Source: Stentor roeselii (Eukaryota > Ciliophora > Heterotrichea > Heterotrichida > Stentoridae). From it: 64,000 nucleotides of DNA. The stretch is from NCBI GenBank assembly GCA_006503475.1, contig RSEH01000167.1, forward strand, positions 44,282 through 108,281, given 5' to 3'. Under the pieces are notes generated by a model. The model saw nothing but the letters and a program-made list of their open reading frames with translations. It ran no database searches and was not told where the DNA came from. Every line of letters starts with the position of its first letter. The first letter of the stretch is position 1. Below are positions 55,678 to 64,000 of the stretch, piece by piece. The translations under genes were made by a program, and so were the position numbers.

Positions 55678-57861
55678 GGTATATTCTTCAGAGTCTGAAA
55701 CAGAAAAGTCACTTTTTTCACCATCTGTACTTTCTTCATCTGATATAAGAGATTGTCCATAAGTTATGTCATTCGGATTATCTTCTTCAACATCTTCTTC
55801 ATATTCCTCATCTTCATCATCATCATCCTCACTATCTTCATCGATTGATCTTTTAAAGCTATCACGCTTACGACTAATATGATCATCTTCTTCATCTTTT
55901 TCATCTTCATCATCTGTACCTTCTAATGCTTCATCATCTTGAATTTCTTCTTCAGTTTTCCATAGTTGTCTCTTGTTGACTTCATATTTTATTTTCTTAA
56001 AAGAATGCAATTCTTTGATAGTTCCAGTTGTTTTATCTATTTCAATTTTTACATCAGGCCCTACTTCTTCATTTTTATCTTCTTCTTCAATTTCCTGAAT
56101 TCTAGCTTCGTTAAACTCTTTTTTTGCATCTTTATCAGGTATATAATCGTCAGGTAGTGTTAAATGACTGGCACCAGCTTCAATTTCAAAAATTTGGTTA
56201 GTGGTTAAATTTTCATGCTTATGACGATATTTCTTCCACTTGGAATTTCCAGTAGTTCCCTCGATTAAATCACGAACTTCACTAGGCTTTTCATTATAAA
56301 TCTGATCCAAGACATCTTTTAACTTTTCATCATTTTTCTCTGCAATATTCGGGAATTTCTTAATTATTTCTTCAGGGATTTTCCCGTCTATAACATTGAT
56401 CTCACCAACTTTAATAAGAAAATTTTCTTCAGGATTTTCCTTCTTCCTTCTCTCAACTTCTTCGAGGATTTTTGGGTCTATGTCACTAGCTGTGTACTCT
56501 TCTGACCCTTCAATGTGAATCTCTCCTTCAGACCGTACTTCATTTGTATTTATCTCAGGGTTCTCAGTTTCGCCTTCAGAATATTTTTCTAAATTAGTTG
56601 AGACTTTCGAGTCTGTAGGGAAATATTCTTGCAAAAACTTGTACTTTTCAGGGTTTTTCGGGGTAAGGAAATAACAAAGTCTGTTTAATATAAGTTCTTT
56701 TCTTTTTCTCGATACCTTCGGGTGATACTTCTCTAAAATTATGGTCACGTTTTGAATAAGTCTGTTATTTTTATGGTAATTTGGAAGAGTTTCGTAATAA
56801 TTGTAGATACTTGGAAGTTTTACTGGAACCCAAGGTTCATTTGAAGCGAATTTATTGTCAGCTTCTCTTAATTTCTTTAAACTTGTAATGACTTCAGGAA
56901 AGGATTTAAAGACTGACCAAGACTCGATGTCTTTATTGAAACCGACAAGGTCAGGCCTGAGTACAGGAGGAGTAGGAGGTAAATCATTAGCTTTCTTTAA
57001 AGGTGTATAGAAGTTCATCTGGCCTGCATTGCGATTTTTCATTAAACTGATCATAGGGAAACCTTTCGACATATTGATATTATCATAAGTCCTTTCAATT
57101 GATTCTTCGATTAAGTTGGTGTGAAAAGCTGTATTTCTTTGGTTGGTTCCTTTATTTTTTGGAGAATTTAAGATTGAGTATCTGTCTCTCAAGAGTCCTT
57201 TATATACTTGAAAATAATTAATGGGTCTTTCTTGGCTGATGTAAAGAGGCTCCCACTCACCACCATCAAGACTTTTGATATCTTCAGGCTGATTCTTGAG
57301 ATACCAGCTACACCAATGATTGATGTCGACAATCTTGTCGTCTTTAGTTTTTCGAGGGTAAAACTTTAACATGGTTGAGTCGTAAGGTTTCAATGCATAT
57401 TCAGGCACTTCTTGTAATTTCATTAGTATTCCATAGTTTCTATTTGACCTTACTTGGTTTAAGATGTAGTTCCTTATATCTGTACCTGTAATCATTACAT
57501 CATCTTTAGTCATCGGCTCGTTAAAGTAATGAACACCTTCTTTGGGAATTGTTATCATACCCTTTATGAATTTTTCGTAGGACACTTTACGGTATTTGAT
57601 CTGCCTGTCAACCTCGTTGTTTTCAGCTAACCGGTTCCGGAAATCTTCTGGGATGTCTAAGTAGTTCTCTGGTAATTGACTTATGAAATTTACTCTTGCT
57701 TTTAAGTCAATTTTTTCCTCGGCCGATTGTTTTAAAGAAAATTTCACTTTTGTTGAGGGCTTTGAGGCTTCTTGCATCTTTGGTTTTGGAGTCAGCTGTA
57801 GATTCAGAAGCGCTTCTGATAAGTAGTCTTTTGTTAGCTGGCGACGAAGCAGTCTCAACAT
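55222..57861 (-). CDS. Large acidic protein, possibly mitochondrial
   Basis: 879 aa. Starts MLRLLRRQLTKDYLSEALL, which resembles a matrix-targeting presequence. The first 430 residues are globular with aromatic-rich motifs (EGVHYFNEPMTKDD, WCSWYLKNQPEDIKSLDGGEWEP). The middle is strongly acidic, including 18-residue poly-Asp. The last 80 residues contain WDTKNHE and DGYWDHWIKEKRSRAGLPEIG. I do not recognise it; a ciliate-specific mitoribosome or respiratory-complex subunit is one possibility, unproven. The same-strand neighbours are 20 bp and 255 bp away. Confidence 0.75.
55627..55676 (-). repeat. (GAT)n trinucleotide microsatellite, poly-Asp
   Basis: A nearly perfect ATC/GAT run of about 17 triplets encodes uninterrupted aspartate in the acidic gene. 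Long runs of this kind are prone to length change. Confidence 0.9.
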
Positions 57862-58116
57862 TTTTATGATTTGAGTGGTTTAGGATGTGGAAGGTGCTTA
57901 GAGGTTAAAATTTTAGAGTTATTTGGTTTGATGATTCGATTAGGTTAAGGATTTTTTGAAAATTTACCTGAGTTGAAAATTGTGTCAAAATGTTTAATTA
58001 TTTGAATTATTTATGATGATAATTAGTCTTAATCATAATCAACATCGAATTCCTAAAATTCTTAAAAAATCCCTTAATATCCTGAAAATCCCAGAAAATT
58101 AATATATATCTAAATT
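57862..58116. other. AT-rich intergenic region with CCTAAAATT-like repeats
   Basis: 255 bp. The stretch 58040-58100 repeats short variants of AATTCCTAAAATTCTTAAAAAATCCC, like the motif at 40794-40890. Confidence 0.45.
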
Positions 58117-59988
58117 CTACGAAAGTTTAAAGTACTTAGAGCATATATCCTTAGCCGAGTCTTTCGAGACACTATTCTGCGCCTTGATTTTACTTAAAAT
58201 CCATTTAGGAATCCTTGTTCTTTTCTGACTGCTATCAAACCGTCTATCAACAAAAACAACAGCCTGCTGCAAATCAGAACATTTAACACCCTGAGAAATG
58301 GCCCAAACCGCATCCCTCATCGCATCATAATTCAAATAATCCGCTTCATCAACATTCAAATGTTTTTTCAAATAAACAAGTCTAGCCCGGAGCACCCTGC
58401 TAAGGACTCCTCCCTGAGGCACTCCAAAAACCAAAGAGCACCTTACAAACTTTCCATACTGATTCATCATCTCCAGACACTTTTCACGAGCAACAGTAAA
58501 AAAAACAGCGCCTCTTCCACATTCACAAGCTTTTTTGAAGTTTTTCATCAATTTCTGCTCATTTTCCGTATTTTCAATAAAAACGAGTTTATTTTCCAAA
58601 AGTCTTAAAATAAGTCCACTTTCATTCCACTTGACGACATAACTCATCAAAGTTTTCCAATCAGGAAAAACAGCGACGAGTCCATCAGGGACAACTTCAC
58701 TTAAATCAAGCAGGACTTCTCCGTAGTTCCTGATAACTCCGTCATCTACCTTTTCATCTGACTTTGTCGAAAGAAACAACTGGTCAGAGCCTCGGGTGAG
58801 TACTAAAGAGCAGATATCAGGGACTTCTGGGAAATAAAAGACTTTTGATTCGATTCCCACGAAGGATGCAGAGACTTGGCTGTAGGAAGACGTGAAAAGG
58901 ACTTTGCAATTAAAGGACTTCAACAGAGATCCTAAAAATACACTCGGGTCTTGACAGGAAAGCTGAAGAATTGGACTGCGCACTGAGGCCTGCTCTGAAT
59001 GAGGCTCGTATATCACGCTGTAGATCTCAGGGTGTAACGCGGATAAGGAAAGGAACTCGCAGATTGTGTATAAGGCAAAAAAGTTCTCGCTTTTTAATAT
59101 GTTTATTGAGAAAAAAGTGATAAGTGAACAGAAAATTGATGAGGATATTGAAAGAGACTCTCTTGGGACTAACCAGGTCTTGAAGAGATTGTAGTGGAAA
59201 TAGTGACAGCTGTTTATTGATGGCTCTAAACCTCGTAGGGATGAACGGATGAAAACGCAAACGGTTTTTAAAAGCTTTAAGAAGAACTCTGGACGACGCA
59301 AGTTCCCGGGGACTGGCTTTTGAAGGATTTCGTTTGAGGTTGAGATACCTCTTGGGAATGTGTCTGGGGATAGGGTTGATGAGAGTGCAGAGGTTTTTAA
59401 GGTGTGGAGGTAGGAAGTGAAGGAGGCGTCTGATTCGCATCTTTTGGTTGATATTAGGTCAGACATTTCTTGGATTCCTCTGATTGCTGCTGATACTAAC
59501 TTTAAGTCGATGTTTATACTTAAGTGGTCAATCGCCCTCACATCAAGTTGCAAAGCATCTTCTAAAATCAACAAAAAATCCTTCTGTAGCAAATCCTTTC
59601 CCTTTCTAAACAAAAACGCCTGTGTACAAACAATAATCTGTGCCTCCTTCCCCAAATCCTGTACTGTTCCCAGTCCATCCTGATCCTTTCCTTGAATCCT
59701 CATCTTTTCAACCCCACTAATAACCACTCCAACACTTCTTTCATTCAAATCAGCCGACAAAAAAACAGCAGGAACATCAGGCCTAGCCTTAAAAATTTTC
59801 CTAATAATTTTTTTGCAAGTAAAAACATCAGTCCCCACAACAATCATCTTACAAAACTCTTTCCCAACAAACCTTTCAAAAATTTCTAAAAACATTCGAG
59901 TTTTTTCATTCAAATTAGGATTAGTTTCCACAAAAATCGCACATTTATTAGAAATCGACGAGTTCACCATACCAAAGAGCTCTTCCAT
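58117..59988 (-). CDS. XPD/Rad3-fold pseudo-helicase (catalytic motifs lost)
   Basis: 623 aa. C-terminal residues 390-623 follow the second half of XPD (ERCC2, TFIIH helicase): RGSDQLFLSTK, VIRNYGEVLLDLSEVVPDGL, WNESGLILRLLENKLVFIE, KACECGRGAVFFTVAR, VFGVPQGGVLSRVLRARLVY, YDAMRDAV, VFVDRRF, RIPKWILSK. The matching catalytic sites are gone: Walker A region NLNEKT (residues 25-30) has no glycine-rich GTGKT; DEAH becomes EDALQLD (near 143); motif V REKCLEMMNQ lacks GIDF; motif VI WAISQGVKCSD lacks Q-x(2)-GR-x-IR. The iron-sulfur cysteine block also appears shortened. The frame is intact, so it is not a pseudogene. Reads as a dead paralogue, perhaps a structural partner in TFIIH or unrelated. Confidence 0.82.
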   Translation of the reverse strand: MEELFGMVNSSISNKCAIFVETNPNLNEKTRMFLEIFERFVGKEFCKMIVVGTDVFTCKKIIRKIFKARPDVPAVFLSADLNERSVGVVISGVEKMRIQGKDQDGLGTVQDLGKEAQIIVCTQAFLFRKGKDLLQKDFLLILEDALQLDVRAIDHLSINIDLKLVSAAIRGIQEMSDLISTKRCESDASFTSYLHTLKTSALSSTLSPDTFPRGISTSNEILQKPVPGNLRRPEFFLKLLKTVCVFIRSSLRGLEPSINSCHYFHYNLFKTWLVPRESLSISSSIFCSLITFFSINILKSENFFALYTICEFLSLSALHPEIYSVIYEPHSEQASVRSPILQLSCQDPSVFLGSLLKSFNCKVLFTSSYSQVSASFVGIESKVFYFPEVPDICSLVLTRGSDQLFLSTKSDEKVDDGVIRNYGEVLLDLSEVVPDGLVAVFPDWKTLMSYVVKWNESGLILRLLENKLVFIENTENEQKLMKNFKKACECGRGAVFFTVAREKCLEMMNQYGKFVRCSLVFGVPQGGVLSRVLRARLVYLKKHLNVDEADYLNYDAMRDAVWAISQGVKCSDLQQAVVFVDRRFDSSQKRTRIPKWILSKIKAQNSVSKDSAKDICSKYFKLS

Positions 59989-60007
59989 ACTAAAATATAA
60001 AAATACA

Positions 60008-61015
60008 CTAAAAACAAAAGAACCTCATTCGACAGCATCCAACATTTTCATTCAAATCGTCATACAAAATCGTTTTCACCTCTTCTTCAGTCACTTTCTT
60101 CGTCGGAGCTTCAACGTAAAGTTCATCTGAATTCAACTCGAAGTCAGGGAAAAACTGTCGCGGGAACCTTGGAGTTATCGACAAGTTTCTCTGTAAAATC
60201 CCTCCAGAAGCAGTCCCTTGATGCAAAGGAGTCGTCACAATCGCCCTTTCCTCAACCCTCGCTGATTTACTACAACTACTGAAGTCAGTATTGTCCTCCT
60301 CTACTCGTAACTCGATACTTTCCAAACAAATTCTTATTTCAGCTATTCTTTCTTCAGCGCAAAGAATTTCTGAGTTGATTTCAGAGATTTTACATAATAA
60401 AGCGTTTTTTTTCTTGAATTTCTCAGGAAAGGATAACTCGACTGACCTTAAAGTGTCTTTTTTTAGTTTGAATTCAACTGAAAAGTTTATCCAAGATGCA
60501 AGGATTTGGACTCCTTTGCAGAAATTTTTTAGTTTTGATTGAATACTTGACTGGTTCTTCCAGATGTCGAGTAATTCATTTATTTGCTCGTCTGATAATG
60601 ACTGAGGTTGGAGATTTGTCATCAGACTTTTAAGCGGGGCGAAGTTTTTAGTCACTGCTTTGAATGAAGTCCAGCTTCTGTCTTTTTGCTCGATCATTAA
60701 TAAGAACTTATCTGCCAGGTTTAGTAAAGTTTCATTTGGTTTACGGATTTTTGGAATCTCTGCACATACTTCTTTTGTAAACTGCCAGTTAGTGTCTTTG
60801 AACCCTTCAAGGGCTCTGTTGGTCTCTTGAGTAAAAAAGTCAATCTGCTGTTTTATCCTCAAAAGATTTGATTTAGTTTTTTCTAATTTTCCTTGAGTCT
60901 TTTTTAGAACTTTCCGCTGGGCGTATGAATTTCTGTCAAGTTCCAAGAGTTCCTTTTTAAGCACTGTTATTGCATGAAACTCCAAATGGCTTCCTGGACG
61001 ATTTGAGTCCATCAT
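60008..61015 (-). CDS. Stand-alone dynein-stalk-like coiled-coil protein
   Basis: 335 aa. An antiparallel-looking coiled coil (residues 15-75 and about 195-255) encloses a helical tip: IRKPNETLLNLADKFLLMI, DRSWTSFKAVTKNFAPLK, LSDEQINELLDIW, FCKGVQILASWINFSVEF. The order and spacing recall the microtubule-binding stalk of dynein heavy chains (the KPP loop, the W-x(2)-hydrophobic loop, the CKGLxxWVxAM helix), without any AAA domain. The tail is acidic and low-complexity. May bind microtubules. Judgement is by pattern; an unrelated coiled coil is possible. Its start is 46 bp from the divergent gene, its stop 19 bp before the XPD-like start. Confidence 0.6.
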   Translation of the reverse strand: MMDSNRPGSHLEFHAITVLKKELLELDRNSYAQRKVLKKTQGKLEKTKSNLLRIKQQIDFFTQETNRALEGFKDTNWQFTKEVCAEIPKIRKPNETLLNLADKFLLMIEQKDRSWTSFKAVTKNFAPLKSLMTNLQPQSLSDEQINELLDIWKNQSSIQSKLKNFCKGVQILASWINFSVEFKLKKDTLRSVELSFPEKFKKKNALLCKISEINSEILCAEERIAEIRICLESIELRVEEDNTDFSSCSKSARVEERAIVTTPLHQGTASGGILQRNLSITPRFPRQFFPDFELNSDELYVEAPTKKVTEEEVKTILYDDLNENVGCCRMRFFCF

Positions 61016-61061
61016 GTGGGAAGTTTATATTGGAATCAGTTTTTCAATTGTTTTCAAATAA

Positions 61062-62498
61062 ATGCTTGTTACTAAAGAATTTGCAGCGTTGGCCTCTGCT
61101 TCAAAGGATAAGAAAATGTGTGGAAATTGTTCTGTGTTCTCAATGAAACTACTTCAGCTTGAAGAAAGTTTAAAAGGATATGAAGAAAATCTCGCAAAAG
61201 CTCAGATTGAACTTGAACACTCGAAAGTCATTCAAGAACAACAGAGACTACTTTTTGATAAAAGAGTTGAAGACTTTAGAACGGCTTCTATGAAAGATGG
61301 GCAGGAGGGTATGAAAGATAAGGAAGTTTCTGAACTTAAACAAGAAGTTAGGCAGAGGGATCAACTCTTAGCGAAAGCGAAGAAATTGGTTTCTGTTCTT
61401 AGTGAAGAACTCGCTGAAAAGACTCGTGAAGTCAAAAACTTAAAACAAAATAATTTCGAACAAGTCTTACAAGAAAATGAAAAACTTAAAGAAAAAATCA
61501 AAGATCTCGAAAATGTAAAAGAAGCTCAAAAAAACGATTCTTTCAGTTTCGATACTGAAAGTTTCGGTTCAAAAGTTGTGAAATCTCACGAAAAAGACTA
61601 TCAAAAACTCGAAAATGACTTAATTTTTATGAGCAACCAACTTGACTACACCCAGACGACTCTGAAAAATGTTTGTGATGAAAACTCTCGTCTAAAGGAA
61701 ATTCTTACAAATGTTGAGTCAAAACTAGCTTCTTCTATTCAAGAAAATTTAAATTTTGCTGAAAAGGTGCAAAATCTTGAACAGATTCTTCATGAAAGTC
61801 AAAAAAGACAGTATCAGGTGGAAAACGAAATGCAAGAATTGGTACGCTCGAATCGTTCTTCTTTGAGTAAAGATGACTTTTCTAAACTTATATCACAAAG
61901 AGAGTCATTTTTTAATGAACTGACTTCTCAGATGTTACGAAAAACTCATCGAAGACATCGACATAGTTCTCATGTTAGAGATATGTATGAGTTTGTTGAA
62001 GCTGTTAAAACTGAAGTTAAATCAGGAAAAGAGCCGAATTCTAATCTCAGTAAGGAGTCTTTAACGATATTTAAAGATTTTCAGTGCTGGTACAGGACCC
62101 ATAAATTCGACCCAAAAAGAAAATTTTTATCAGAAATCCTTCTGATCCTCCTCACTAACACTAAAGGAAAAGTGAAAAGCCACCTCGAAACACTCGCAAA
62201 TGATTTTCCAGACCTTGAATACGAGCAAATTGAAGAAAAACTAATAAAATCCTTGAAAATCGCTCTTATTTTTAAGGTTGAGGTCTTAGCAAAAATAAAA
62301 GAAATGTCAGCAGGATTGAAACTTGGTATCGAAAGCATCGAAATAGTTTGCAGCAAAATATTAGAGCTGAAGCTCAGCGTGAAAGAAGACGACATGGAAA
62401 AAATAGTTGATCTCGCTCTTGAGTTTTTGAAAGGATTTGCAAAAGAAAGAGTTGCGGACTATGAGAACTCTTGTGAAGTGATGAATATGGTTCTGTAA
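61062..62498 (+). CDS. Coiled-coil protein, unknown
   Basis: 478 aa. Coiled coil from about residue 30 to 270 (QLEESLKGYEENLAKAQIEL, LKQEVRQRDQLLAKAKKL), preceded by a CxxC (KMCGNCSVF). The C-terminal 200 residues are helical and less charged (FYRTHKFDPKRKFLSEILLILL, KSHLETLANDFPDLEYEQIEE), looking like a globular bundle. Cytoskeletal or basal-body role possible; not recognised. Confidence 0.78.
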   Translation: MLVTKEFAALASASKDKKMCGNCSVFSMKLLQLEESLKGYEENLAKAQIELEHSKVIQEQQRLLFDKRVEDFRTASMKDGQEGMKDKEVSELKQEVRQRDQLLAKAKKLVSVLSEELAEKTREVKNLKQNNFEQVLQENEKLKEKIKDLENVKEAQKNDSFSFDTESFGSKVVKSHEKDYQKLENDLIFMSNQLDYTQTTLKNVCDENSRLKEILTNVESKLASSIQENLNFAEKVQNLEQILHESQKRQYQVENEMQELVRSNRSSLSKDDFSKLISQRESFFNELTSQMLRKTHRRHRHSSHVRDMYEFVEAVKTEVKSGKEPNSNLSKESLTIFKDFQCWYRTHKFDPKRKFLSEILLILLTNTKGKVKSHLETLANDFPDLEYEQIEEKLIKSLKIALIFKVEVLAKIKEMSAGLKLGIESIEIVCSKILELKLSVKEDDMEKIVDLALEFLKGFAKERVADYENSCEVMNMVL

Positions 62499-62620
62499 AT
62501 ATGTAACTTAATAGGGCTTAATAAATAATCATTTAAATCTCAGTAAAATTAAGTTTTTTTTGAGTTTTAAGTTTTTTGAATTTTTAAAAAGACCTTAATT
62601 TAAAGCTATCATAATTTAAA

Positions 62621-63199
62621 ATGTCTAACAATCATTACTCCAAAACGAATTTAGTTATGAAAAGGTTCCAAACTACAAGAAAAGAACTCTTAGAAAAGAT
62701 TTCTCTTGAAAAATCTCCAAAACTATGCAAAAAGATCATCACACCGAAAAGTGTCAATCAAAATTTCGCTTTAAACATAAAATTCGAAATCGAAAACAAA
62801 ATTTTCATACCAGGTAAAGTAATAAAAAGTAAAAGTCCGAAATCTTACAGGCTTAATAGTTCAAGAGTGCAAAAAAAAGATATAAAATCATCAAGATCTT
62901 CAAAGGACACAAGTTTAAGTCCACAAAGAACTTCAAGAGCCAGATCTTCTCGAGAGCGAATCGATTACTGTAGTCCTGTTTTTAAGAGAGAGAGAAAAAA
63001 TTTGATTGATTCTTTTCAATCTTATTATGATTCAGAAAAAGAAAACTTGGAAATTCTAGGACATTGTGAATTTAGCTATGTTGATTTTAAATTAAATCAT
63101 CGAGAAATTAAGAGAAAAAGGATGATTATGAAGAGAAAAGAGCTTCGTCTTCAAAATGATTTTATTAGAAAGAGAATTAAAGATTTTGTATTTGGATAG
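62621..63199 (+). CDS. Small basic protein, unknown
   Basis: 192 aa, Lys/Arg/Ser-rich. Contains an SSRSSKDTSLSPQRTSRARSSR stretch reminiscent of phosphorylated basic regions, then a helical C terminus (FKLNHREIKRKRMIMKRKEL). No family recognised; could be nuclear or cytoskeletal. Confidence 0.65.
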   Translation: MSNNHYSKTNLVMKRFQTTRKELLEKISLEKSPKLCKKIITPKSVNQNFALNIKFEIENKIFIPGKVIKSKSPKSYRLNSSRVQKKDIKSSRSSKDTSLSPQRTSRARSSRERIDYCSPVFKRERKNLIDSFQSYYDSEKENLEILGHCEFSYVDFKLNHREIKRKRMIMKRKELRLQNDFIRKRIKDFVFG

Positions 63200-63832
63200 A
63201 TTAGATGAAAGTGTTTTTTATATTTATTGGTTAGCGACTTTGAAGTAATAAATCATTTCAACTCTTATGGCCATTTGTAAAGATTAATTGAATATTTAGT
63301 TCTTCTTATGAAGCCTATATATGCTGAAAACAATTATTTGGATAAATTTTAATCAGTGTTTACGGAAATTTTAAACTGTTTGAGTAAGATATTATCTAAC
63401 CTCTCTTAAGAACAACCTTCATCTTGGTATATTAGTAATTAAACCTTTTTAATCTAAGGAGATTCAATATATATCTGCCAAGATATATTTGAAGGTACTA
63501 TTTATGCAAGGAATTTTAATTAATGGAATTTTCTCAGGTGCGCAATTTACTAAATACGTAGTTAATACTTATACCTGGAAATGATTAAAAATGTACTCAT
63601 TTCATTTAGTTACTCATTTGTAAGGCACCCACTTAAACAGCCCTATTAAACAAAGATAGAGTTCTCATGAATCAGCTTAAATACCTAGTTACTTTAAATA
63701 TGAGATTAGACACATCAAATACCGATTCCTTCAATTTTTATATAATTTGAATTACTTAATCTATTAACAGTTAATTCTCAAAATGATGAAAGACTTTTAA
63801 TACTTAAGGATTCGTTAATAAGCTTATTTTAT
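63200..63832. other. AT-rich intergenic region
   Basis: About 0.6 kb between convergent genes. No open frame, RNA gene or repeat recognised. Confidence 0.5.
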
Positions 63833-64000
63833 CTAAGCTGCGTGAAAATTTGACTGAGTAAAAGATTTCGAATTTCTGTTGTGTAAAGGAGACAAAGTCA
63901 TTTTATTCCTCAGAGTATTGGGATTTTCTTTATTCCTTACAAATTTAGTTTTTTTTTCTTCTTCAAGTAAAATCCGTGACAAGTGCTGGTTAGCCTCCGA
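63833..64000 (-). CDS. 3' end of an unknown gene cut by the window edge
   Basis: A frame on the minus strand is open from the right edge to TAG (63835-63833). 55 residues: begins ...QHLSRILLEEEKKTKFVRN and ends SKSFTQSNFHAA. The composition (charged, then Ser/Asn-rich) fits a protein tail and unlike the flanking AT-rich DNA. Short, so it could be chance. Confidence 0.5.
   Translation of the reverse strand, partial: SEANQHLSRILLEEEKKTKFVRNKENPNTLRNKMTLSPLHNRNSKSFTQSNFHAA

Noticed and set aside
55569-55760. Methionine-run frame over the GAT repeat
   Set aside because: Out-of-frame reading of the poly-Asp microsatellite.
58117-59988. XPD-like gene as a decayed pseudogene
   Set aside because: The frame is intact over 623 codons with conserved structural blocks; only the catalytic residues changed.
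1-64000. UGA read as Trp (Blepharisma code)
   Set aside because: All Trp in the conserved domains checked are TGG, no gene is interrupted by TGA, and intergenic DNA does not open up if TGA is read through.

Overview
The window looks like macronuclear DNA of a heterotrich ciliate, most likely Stentor or a close relative. It is AT-rich and gene-dense, with about 34 complete or nearly complete protein genes covering roughly 84% of it and some neighbours only 2 to 25 bp apart. Genes are read with the standard code and are almost all unbroken. Where a frame is broken it is repaired by GT..AG introns of only 15 or 16 nt (13730-13744, 19144-19158, probably 37303-37318); such introns are known from heterotrichs. 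Motifs equal to the heterotrich telomere unit (CCCTAACA, as I recall it) occur inside the window. The gene content is eukaryotic and rich in ciliary and centrosomal proteins. No bacterial, phage or transposon gene was recognised.

Layout. 1-2715: 3' part of a cGMP-dependent protein kinase and a LITAF-like protein. 3610-8550 (minus): ABCG half-transporter, mitochondrial GrpE, NEK kinase. 8614-13017: DLEC1/hydin-type ASH-domain protein, followed by a degenerate 75-bp tandem repeat carrying telomere-like units. 13380-19205 (minus): small intron-bearing gene, large IQ-motif protein, ZC2HC1-type zinc-finger protein. 19212-23776: HID1, a GYPQ-repeat protein and a type III PI4-kinase, plausibly a secretory/Golgi neighbourhood. 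24330-28658: coiled-coil protein, SINA/SIAH-like E3 ligase, ARMC9, histidine phosphatase. 28659-38772: a gene-poor, very AT-rich stretch with one large cysteine-rich membrane protein and one small C2H2 protein. 38773-50060: mainly coiled-coil and disordered proteins, including a CFAP97-like protein, a lipid-anchored MGC protein, an IBD-like protein and a DUF4378-like protein. 50063-57861: DZIP1 with an added CEP164-like WW segment, a mitochondrial RAP-domain protein and a large acidic protein. 58117-61015 (minus): an XPD-like protein that has lost its helicase motifs and a stand-alone dynein-stalk-like coiled coil. 61062-63199: two small plus-strand genes. The right edge holds the 3' end of one more minus-strand gene.

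The most unusual items are the XPD-fold pseudo-helicase, the DZIP1 plus CEP164-type WW architecture, the divergent gene pairs whose start codons lie 4 and 6 bp apart, the 15/16-nt introns, and the telomere-like repeats in an intergenic region and inside a coding region. Only 1 of 34 genes ends in TGA, and I found no in-frame TGA as a sense codon. All functional names come from reading motifs by eye; no database search was run. In-frame 15-nt introns without a stop codon cannot be told from coding sequence here.
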